DNA from: Acanthosepion esculentum
Taxonomy: Eukaryota > Mollusca > Cephalopoda > Sepiida > Sepiidae
NCBI GenBank assembly: GCA_964036315.1
Contig: OZ038488.1
Span: forward strand, 69,881,488-69,945,487
DNA: 64,000 bases
Direction of reading: 5' to 3'
Shown: in pieces, positions 55,823-64,000 of the stretch
How positions within the stretch are numbered: position 1 is the first letter of the stretch
Layout: each line of letters starts with the position of its first letter
Translations under genes and position numbers: made by a program
Notes under the pieces: model-generated
What the model was told of the DNA's origin: nothing
What the model saw: the letters and a program-made list of their open reading frames with translations, nothing else
Database searches by the model: none

Positions 55823-57508
55823 GTGGAGTGGGGAGATATGTCAGAGATATTTAATAAGGTTAGTTTAGTCTGCCATAAGGCCAGAATAGTGAGGTGACCA
55901 ATTATTTAAACAGATTTCATGTTAATAGAGTATCAAAGGAAGAAACGCTTCATACAATGCTTTATTTAGCATGTCAGTATCTTCGCCATAATGAAAGATA
56001 CATGAGAGGATGAAGAGAAAAGGCAGACAAAATTGATCATGACCTAGTGGGGGAAAAAAAGGAAACTGTTTCTGCTTCAAACTGAAACAACGTATTTCCA
56101 TAATTATTCTAATAGAATACAACAGCTGTTTGCTTTCTGACAAGCCAGAATGATCTAAGACTGAAAATTCACACTGATCTTAGTTGTACCATCTCATATT
56201 GCTACCCTAATTCAATCACCAGATCAATGAGCCTCAGATATGATATTTCAGTAGAGATTAATATGAAATGTAATATCAAAAGAACAACTATTGTCAGTTG
56301 ACAACTCCATCCTCAAGGTACTTGCTTGCTTTTGCTTAAAATATCAAATAAGGACCCATCAAGACAAAGTGACTACACAAAAAAATATTGAGTCACCATT
56401 ATAATGCAAATATTATAATGATATTTAAAATAAACAATCCATAAAATGTTATTTTTAGCATATTATCAATATTCTTTCAAGTGAATTTATAAAAAAAGAA
56501 AAAACTATACACTATTTACTCACATCCAAGGTTTCTCAAATTTTAATCAACTTATTGGTAAATCCATATTTCTGTCTGCATCTTAAAATATGAACAATTC
56601 AACTTCTGTAAGTGAGTTGGGAAATAGTTTCAGTTTACAACACAAAGTTTTTACTATTCTCATAAAATAATTTAATATTATTCTTAAGTAAAAAATAAAA
56701 ATCTTTTTATATGTGAATTAAATCAAAAACCAAGTTATCTTTATAATTTCTAAATTTAATTAAGAAAATATATTTAAGTGTTTTTTTTTGTTTTTTTTTA
56801 TCTTAAAGCAGAAAATAAAAGTGCCCCTCCTTCTCTATTATCCTGTCTTGGGAATCTTCTTTGGCCTGTTCCATTACAGACCATGGATTCAACATAAATT
56901 CAGAAAAAGATATTCTCCTATAATGGAAATATTTGGAATCATTAAGTGTTAGAGCCAATTACAAATCTTTTATCAATTACCTTCTGCCTGAAATATTATT
57001 TAAAAATTTGGATAAATATTTAAGGTTTTTATATTATCTAAGTTCCACATGGATTTTTATTTTTTAAAAATACAATGCTGAAATGTTCTTTAGCCTTCAA
57101 ATTGTAGGGATTCAGAAGTATAAAGTAGCACTAATAGGCTGATGGTTAAAAAAATTGAATGTGTTAAGATAGAAAAACAATATATTTCATATTAAGACAC
57201 CAAATATTCTGTAAGCTGTTTCATATACCAATCACACTGGCTTCTCAAATGTACAATGTTGTTTTCAAAAATTCTCAGCCCAACCCACTTTCCAAAATCA
57301 GTATTCTTGTGTTTGGTCATGAAAAGACCGATTTTGAAAACTTAAGCACCACGTTGTAAAAAATAAAAATCTTATGCAATTTATTCCCAGTAAAACCTGA
57401 CAAATGTATTATTTTCTTATTTTCATACAAGTCTCACTTTGTCAATATCATAAAATTTAATGGTAATTAATGGCTAAGGAATCAAAAAGAAAGTCAACAG
57501 ATCTATAT
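55823..57508. other. AT-rich DNA, no gene seen
   Basis: No exon was recognised. The patch at 56820-56900 is slightly less AT-rich without a coherent frame. Confidence 0.5.
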
Positions 57509-57509
57509 T

Positions 57510-57720
57510 TATTTTTTTTTTAATCATTTCACTCCAGGCATGGCGATAAAGCCACTAGTATGCAAAGAGTTACTGGGAGTGAAAGACAATGAGAAAACTT
57601 TTGTGAGGAGAAAGGACAATAAAAGAACAGGTATCAGGTAAACAGAAGATGGCAATTGGCATTGCCTTTAGTTTTTTGTAGATTTTAGCAAGAAATCAGA
57701 AGGGAATCTCACAGGCAAGT
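57510..57720 (-). mobile_element. LINE A 3' end, short fragment
   Basis: On minus it ends TTTCACTCCCAGTAACTCTT, TGCATACTAGTGGCTTTATC, GCCATGCCTGGAGTGAAATG and an A run, the clearest version of the shared tail. Upstream on minus it keeps GCAATGCCAATTGCCATCTT, the position of the FKCNVN region of LINE A. Confidence 0.65.
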
Positions 57721-57779
57721 AAAGAAACTATCAGATCTGAAACTAAAAATCAATAATGTTTACAATGTTAAAATTTCTG

Positions 57780-58300
57780 AATCTTGTTATTCTTGTATGT
57801 GTTGTTTCTTCAAAATGTGAGCTTTCATGGCTCTCCATAACTTCCTGTCATTTGTAGCTCTAATTGATTCTTTACCATCCATTCATACAAACAGATTAGG
57901 TATGTTGCTCAGTTTCTCTTTATCCCCTGCTGCTTTCAATATATACCATTAGTATCAAATTCTCCAGATCCTCTTTCCTCACTATGTGTCCCAGAAATAT
58001 CACTGTCCGTTTCTTAAGTACAAGTATCCTTGTTGTTCACATGTTTTATCCATGGCATAAGCATCCATTTGTAGAACCATATCTGTCACTCCAAGCCTTC
58101 ACTTTATCTGTAAGGAAATTGTTCAGCATCCACTGCCATATAGGAGGACTGGTATGAGATAGAAACAAAGAAATGAATTTGGGCTGATAATAAATTTTTC
58201 CAATCTCTTAATACATTTAGTTTCTCAAAGATCTCTTTTACTACTCCAGTTTAACTTCAGATTTCCAGAATTCAAATAATTCAACTGTTATAAAATAATT
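57780..58300 (-). pseudogene. LINE family B C-terminal relic
   Basis: On minus: IPVLLYGSGC, a stop, TISLQIK, then FWDT and GKRIWRI (GHVMRKE block, shifted), KLSNIPNLFV, and NDRKLWRAMKAHILKKQ. The order equals the copy at 49880-50325 (LLYGSECWTIPLQMKKR; KLWKATIIHNLK). Multiple stops and frameshifts. Upstream of 58160 the sequence probably continues the same element toward the palm, but poorly. Opposite in orientation to the 49880 copy. Confidence 0.8.
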
Positions 58301-59335
58301 CTACAAATTCAGCTAATTCTGTATAAATCAAACTTGTAATTGGAGCAGGTATTAAAGGCTATTTTGCATAAACTTTGTTGTGAAATAACATTTTTACAGC
58401 ATTTTTTTTTTTTTTCATTATTATTCTTACATTTGAAACCCCAATTAACTGACTCTTTCAAAGCTACTTTACTGGATCAGAATAAATTCAAATGAGAAAC
58501 AACCAACTTTACTTTAGATTTATATGAGTCAAACTTATCAGTTATTCTGCAATTTATTTCCTAGAATTAAGGACAATGAAACACTCCAATAGCATTAAAC
58601 TTGAGTGGACAGAGAATTTGCTTCCATTACAAAAATCATTTTCATAAAATAAAAATAAGTATTGCATTTCTGCTTTCTCCATTAATAAAGATTTTTCACC
58701 AAAAATAGAAAATCATAAAAAGAAAAGAAAAAAGAAAAAAGGAAGACTTGTCTTTAAGTGCGCCATGTACATTAGATTTAGAGATTATCTTTCTTTAATA
58801 ACAAATATTGACAAGTGACAATAAATATTCATAAAACTAATTAACATTTGGTTCAGATAACAGTGGTGTGAAAAGTAATGCACATGTCTGCTAACCTTGA
58901 CAACAAAATTTATAAGGTAACAAAATATTCTGCTTCACCTGAGCAAGTCTGGCAAGGCAGGATTTAAAAATAAATTGCATTACTTGATGAGACCAATGGA
59001 AATATTTGTTATAAGAAAAAAAAAAAAGATCAACAACCAGCAGCTGCTTTCCAAAGGTAACAAGTCAAGTGTTATGGTTGGCTAAAGACAAATTAAAGGA
59101 CATGAACAGTATAGAAAGCAGAACTTTAATCACTCACCATCTTATGTCAACACTAACAATAGACTTAGTAGCTATCATGATGGTTTTATGGTGATGGCAA
59201 TAAATTATTTTGCAGTTTTTGTCAACACACCATAGACTAGACTCTGAGGTACATACTTGTGGATTATCAGAAATCATTGAAGCACAAAAAAATAAAAGAT
59301 GCCTATATCAGTAGGCTATGTATTTGCATATTTTA
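58301..59335. other. AT-rich DNA, no gene seen
   Basis: No coding frame or repeat was recognised. Confidence 0.5.
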
Positions 59336-59339
59336 TTAT

Positions 59340-59720
59340 TGTTGTATAAGAGTAAGTGTTGTTGCTGACACTGTGGTTTGTCAGTGAGTAACATGGGTGA
59401 TTCCATTATTAAGTAGATCACGTGATCATAAAGGAAGTGAATAAATAGGAAGTAGCATGATGACTCTACAATCATTGTTCACTCTTCTTGTCTATCCACT
59501 ATTGCTCTATGTTCATTCTCTCTACTCTACTACTATATGGATTATAATTCTCTTCTGATCATCATGTTATTTGGCGATTACTACTTGAACAAGTATTACT
59601 AGGGCGGATATCAAAAGGAAAGCGTCACTACTAGTACCAGCGTCTACAAAGTCTCAGCTACAACAAGCATTTCTTGAAGTAACAATGAGCTTTTGTTAGA
59701 CATAACAAAAGCAACAAGCG
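59340..59720 (+). promoter_or_regulatory. Possible LTR or promoter fragment
   Basis: The 12-bp palindrome GATCACGTGATC (59416-59427, with a CACGTG E-box) is followed by a TATA-like GAATAAATAGG (59439) and a pyrimidine-rich leader (CTCTTCTTGTCTATCCACTA, TCATTCTCTCTACTCTACTA). TTGGCGATTACTACT (59571) resembles the primer-binding start of some Gypsy-type elements. No gag or pol sequence follows and no second LTR was seen, so a solo LTR or old promoter is only a suggestion. Confidence 0.3.
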
Positions 59721-59889
59721 AAGATGTCCAACATCACAAAAATGGCAACAAGTATTTGCAAGGAATCACAAAAATTGTTAACACAAGTCTCTCTTTTCCA
59801 GGTGTTTTTACGATTTTGAAACAAACAGACAATTGAAATTTACTGTCACAGAACACAAAATTACACATTTTAGAACACAGAGAACTTGC

Positions 59890-60057
59890 CACTCTAATCT
59901 AAACCATAGCAAAGGACAGGGAGACTAGAGAGAGCAATGCCTTTCCCAAGAGCATTAGTACAAAAATGAGTGCAACAGACTAGCAAAGAATTTGAACTCT
60001 GCTCACTAATTCCACTTTGCACACCAATTTCCATTACAATTCCCACACATGTACAGT
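59890..60057 (-). mobile_element. SINE A (tRNA-derived), 3'-truncated
   Basis: On minus, GTGTGGGAATTGTAATGGAA (A box) and GAGCAGAGTTCAAATTCTTT (B box) form a well kept head. The body has GCTCTTGGGAAAGGCATTGC and TTTGCTATGGTTTAGATTAG, after which the similarity stops. Confidence 0.78.
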
Positions 60058-60790
60058 GATACAAGAAAAAATATAAACATGAATACACATTGCATTTTAT
60101 ATATTTGGGTATTTATTGGATGTTTATAGTTGTATTGTGTGCATGAACAAGAACAATCTGGCAGTGCTTATCTCCGTTCCCAGTTCAGAGTACTATATTA
60201 TCTAATGAAAATGATAGAACAGAATACCACCGTTGATTAAATAAATGGCTCTCATGAAACATGACAAAAAAAATCAATATCCATTCTGAAAAACAAGAAC
60301 CATTATTCACAATTTGAAAATGCTGCAAATTGGGCTGGTTCACTTCGGGACAGCAGAAGACCAACAAAAACACTAAGATAATTTGAAAGTAGAAAGCCAG
60401 AGTTCCACTCCCAGATAGAAAGGTTATAAATCAATAACAATCTCTCCCTCTTGGCCTCAGTGAGATGAAGAAAAATGTTATTTTAAAAAAAAAAAAATAA
60501 AAATAAAGTCAATGCAACAAACTGAGGGAAATGTCCTGTAAATCTGAGCAAAATTCATCAGGGAAGAGTAAGGAAAAATTATATTCAAAATTGTACTAGT
60601 TATAAATAATTCTTCCCCTACCCCACCAGCAGAAATAGGATATCAGTACATAGTGTACAGTGTTTTATACCTTGTTGATATTTTCATGAGGAATACATTT
60701 ATTCCAACTTGCTACAAAGCTTCATTCCTATGATGAAAAAAAAAAAAAAAAAAAGAATCTGAAATATTCTCACAGAAGACAGAGCACTGA
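60058..60790. other. AT-rich DNA, no gene seen
   Basis: A-rich runs lie at 60485-60507 and 60736-60754. Nothing else was recognised. Confidence 0.5.
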
Positions 60791-60792
60791 TT

Positions 60793-61243
60793 TTCAACCC
60801 TTGTGCCATGGTGCACTGGTATGCTGTAAAAACATTTTAAAGGTCATTAATTAAATTATTTTCAAACGAAGTCCAAAGCACAGTAAGTGTACATATCAAA
60901 ATATATACAGATATCTATCAAAATCATTCAAAGTTGGTTTCAGGAATGACTTAACAATCCCTCACTGTGTACATCTTGAATTGTGCCTGAAGTAATGAGG
61001 ACATACAGCATACTGAACATATTTTTTTATTTTTGATATATAGAGTTTCTAATTAAGAAACAAAAATTAGAAGACTATGCTAGTTATAATAATTTTTTTT
61101 TGTTTGTGTTAATAAATCATAAAAAATATACTCTTCCTTTTTACTCTTTTTTTCAATCATCGTAATTTAAGTGTGCTGCAGAAGTTTAACTGTAAGTTCA
61201 AGTGTACCATGAGATTAAAAAAAAAAAAGGTTGAAAACATTGC
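60793..61243. mobile_element. hAT-like non-autonomous element (MITE)
   Basis: The left end CACTGATTTTCAACCCTTG and the right end GGTTGAAAACATTG are imperfect inverted repeats of the CAGTG(G)TTTTCAACC type common in hAT MITEs. Just inside are GTGCCATGGTGCACTGGTAT on the left and its counterpart AAGTGTACCATGAGATT on the right. Flanking 8-mers AGACAGAG and CATTAGAG share only the last four bases, so the target duplication is degraded or absent. No coding capacity in about 450 bp. Confidence 0.65.
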
Positions 61244-62028
61244 ATTAGAGCAAAGATGGTTAAAAGTTGAATAACACAAATAGAAAACTTATTGACAAGG
61301 CAAGGCAGGTTTTATTTTTCTAAACAAATCACAAGTACCCATTGCTTTTACACTTTCTGACATTTTGTTTGTTTGTTTAAAGTTTATACAAACTGAATAT
61401 AAAAATATCTAAAAGATGGAAAAAAAAGTACACAATGTAACTTCTATTTTGTAGCAATTTGGTAAAGTTATCAGAATACAGAGACAATTGCTCTTTTACA
61501 CCAAGTAAACATTAACATTTATGAATTTACCCTTTATTTCAATAAGAACCATTCATATCAACTAAAGGGTGGTACCACAAGAATGAAAGAAAATTAGACA
61601 AGAGTCTATGGAGTCAAATATTAAATTCATCAAAAATAAAATTTACAAAATACCATTTCATGCTTTTGAGCTAAAGATAAAGTTCCACCAATTCAGAAAA
61701 TGGCAAGACAGTAATAATTTCTATTAAAAAGTGTCTTTATGCCAACAATTATGCACTACATGATATCTTAACATGTCCCAGGTTTCAGTGAACAAATCTA
61801 ATCCTCAGTAGATCACATGCTTTCCTTCAACAATGAACAACTGAAATGGCAACATAATACTGAAACTGTTATATTTATTTTCTTATTGAGGAGTTTTAGA
61901 ATATAGAGGAAACTCACTGTTACTTAATCTCCATAGGAAACCTGATTCTACAAGCGTAAAAACCCAAAGACTACAATAGTAATTACATTTATACTAACGA
62001 CGTTATCTTTATTTTTATCTCTCCAGCC
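61244..62028. other. AT-rich DNA, no gene seen
   Basis: No coding frame or repeat was recognised. Confidence 0.5.
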
Positions 62029-62029
62029 T

Positions 62030-62250
62030 ATCAAGGTAAACTTCAAGGAATTTCAAATTGTTCTTGCTCCAGTGTCCATGTCTAGGGATATATTGTCTTG
62101 TTATTTAATACTGCTTAGTTATTGATCATCCTGTTTCTACTGATGTAAGTCTATACTACATGACACAGAGATTGAACTCCTAATTATTATATCATCAAAT
62201 TCATGAACCAACACTTTAATCCAGTAGGCTATTGTTCTGATAGAAAGCAC
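62030..62250 (-). mobile_element. SINE B (tRNA-derived), 3'-truncated
   Basis: On minus, the head TACTGGATTAAAGTGTTGGT (A-box region) and ATTAGGAGTTCAATCTCTGT (B box) are followed by ACATCAGTAGAAACAGGATG, ATCAATAACTAAGCAGTATT and TATCCCTAGACATGGACACT. It ends near 62030, lacking the 3' third seen in the copies at 16140 and 46870. Confidence 0.78.
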
Positions 62251-62531
62251 AATAGTAATATATAAGCAGTATATTACAAATATATAGCAATATTTAATAA
62301 CCCATATAAGATATTCAGAAATAAACTTATACTGACAGTCTAAAAAGCTTCATAAAAATTCTAATATATTTACTAGCATAACTTGACCACAAAATGCCAT
62401 TATAACATGATCAAAGTAAGAAATCAGCAAACATGGATAAATGTTCCAGCAATAAGACAGAGTGTCAAAAAGACATTTTTTTCTCATTACACCAAATTTT
62501 ATTTTTAATATATTTACCTTCACTCTTCAGT

Positions 62532-63017
62532 AATGTTTGTTTTAAAAAGTAAAGATTAGAATTGTAATAAAACTTGAACATATGAAAGTGAATTTATACA
62601 TTTTCTTTGTTCTCACAAAAATAATAAACACTATTATACTGTTTATTGGAATGCTTGGCCAAACATCAGCTGTCAATTGATTCAAACTTTATAAAATGGT
62701 AAATAAGGATTTCCTTATAGTTGGTTCACATATTTTAATAATTTAGCAAATGTTTATAAATTTATGAATAAAAATCGTTTTCATATTTATTTCTTTATAA
62801 TTTGGTAAATCATAAATATTGCATCGCATTAGTTCTAACCGTATTAGTTTTTAGAATGTTGTAAATATAAAAATTCTTGTAAATAAACAAACAATCTAAT
62901 AGTTTTAATATTTTTGTTGTAAATTCTCAAGAACAAAAAAAAAAATGTATAAATTCACTTTCATCATATATTTAGGTTTTATTCCAATTCTAATCATCAC
63001 TTTTTAAACCAAACATT
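62532..63017. mobile_element. Inverted-repeat element (MITE-like), about 486 bp
   Basis: The left arm 62532-62613 and right arm 62931-63017 are reverse complements with about 80 percent identity. Examples: AATGTTTGTTTTAAAAAGTA pairs with the end TTTTTAAACCAAACATT, AGATTAGAATTGTAATAAAA with TTTTATTCCAATTCTAATCA, and GAAAGTGAATTTATACATTT with AAATGTATAAATTCACTTTC. The 317-bp centre is AT-rich without a frame. Superfamily unknown. Confidence 0.78.
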
Positions 63018-63590
63018 CCCAAAAAAAGAAAGTAGTTAAAAAAACATCCTTTTGTCACATCATTGTAGGCATGTTTATCCATATATGCCAGCACATCAAT
63101 GTTACACATGGTCAAATGAGGGCAGAGCATGTAATCTGGTCACACAATTTTAAGGAAGCCGTATCCAAATAATCCAAGTAAATCGGAGCAAAAACTGCAG
63201 GGAAGTCAGTCTGTGAGAGAGCAGGGTGGTGGTGATTAACATTTCCATACTTCTGTGAAGACAAGGGATGTCAGAAAAAATGAGTTCCTTCTTTGCAGAA
63301 ACATCATCTTTTTTCAAGCCCTAAGTTATTCTACAACAAATATATTAAATAAAGTGGGAACTTTCAACCACAATGAAATTTGTATTTGCACATTTTTATT
63401 ACTAAGATGAAAATCACTAGTCTGTCCATATAATTTATTTATATGATGTCATCTCAAACCCCACCACATTCACACCATCTAAACCAATTTTTTTTTAGGC
63501 ATAATCTCTTTAAAATCTAATGGTGGAATTAAATTTTTTTTGTTTATAGAAGTAAAAGTGAGGATAAGGAGTCATTTTTGGTACCCATCA

Positions 63591-63622
<32 letters not shown>

Positions 63623-64000
63623 ACTTTTCAAGAAGTGTTTCTGGTGCCTAAACTCAGCATCTTGAGGAGAGTGATTTGTCATTTGCACATTTCTGCTAGT
63701 GACAATAATAAGGTTATTCAAGCCTGTATACATTGAAGCAAAGAGGGCCTGCTGAATTCACACTGAAAATGATACACATTGAGGAAAGGGTACTCAAAAT
63801 GATGAGCACGAGTAGAGAAGGGGTTTGAAATGTAATCATTATGAAAATAAAATAAATGAAGTAAACAATGCACTTCTTTCACCATAAATTATGGAATAAA
63901 CTGTAAATTTCTTTCAAAGAAACTTGTGAAGCAATAAGATTAAACTCATTTGAAATGAATCTTAAAATCTTGACATCCCAAAAAAGCAAACCAAAATTAT
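63018..64000. other. AT-rich DNA with poly(T), no gene seen
   Basis: A T run of about 28 lies at 63591-63618. No exon or repeat family was recognised up to the window end. Confidence 0.5.

Overview
This window is animal nuclear DNA, strongly AT-rich, and I find no convincing host protein-coding exon in its 64 kb. It reads as a gene desert or the inside of a very large intron. It is filled with decayed transposable elements, tRNA-derived SINEs, long (TA)n and (CA)n microsatellites and homopolymer runs. The texture suggests a mollusc, most likely a coleoid cephalopod such as an octopus: very long (TA)n-(CA)n compounds, several tRNA-headed SINE families, LINE tails ending in (AAAT)n, and Tc1/mariner relics. 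That assignment is inference from composition and repeat style; no search was run.

Layout. 0-9 kb: a 5'-truncated LINE 3' end with a 150-codon open frame (965-1567), two mariner copies in opposite orientation (2909-3628 minus, 5262-6149 plus), a Tc1-type relic (4262-4845), two SINE A copies and a 30-bp minisatellite (7885-8155). 10-25 kb: tRNA-like SINE heads, a LINE C-terminal relic (12640-12998), a paired-hairpin segment (15060-15160), a long inverted repeat with an insertion in one arm (15361-16005) and SINE B (16140-16475). 26-36 kb: two SINE A copies, a 31-bp minisatellite, an (ATT)n-tailed retroelement (31645-32185) and a long AT-rich dispersed repeat. 38-51 kb: the busiest part. A Tc1 relic is split by a 5S rRNA/tRNA chimeric SINE with a perfect 12-bp target-site duplication; LINE reverse transcriptase pieces, more SINEs and another Tc1 relic follow. 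51-54 kb: the only CpG-richer ground, with a perfect 21-bp-arm palindrome, a GC-rich block ending in poly(A), and a duplicated ETS/CRE-like motif. 54-64 kb: LINE tails, a possible LTR fragment, a hAT-like MITE, SINE B and a second inverted-repeat element.

None of the transposase or reverse transcriptase pieces is intact: each has stops, frameshifts, truncation or lost catalytic residues. The most notable signal is the 39.0-39.4 kb insertion. A 5S rRNA-derived head is joined to a tRNA-derived SINE, and the whole 382-bp unit lies between CATTGGCTAAAA direct repeats, so the two parts moved together. Also worth a look are inverted repeat pairs that could form long dsRNA if transcribed, a set of dissimilar LINE bodies sharing one 3' tail, and the duplicated CTGACGTCACTTCCAG motif.
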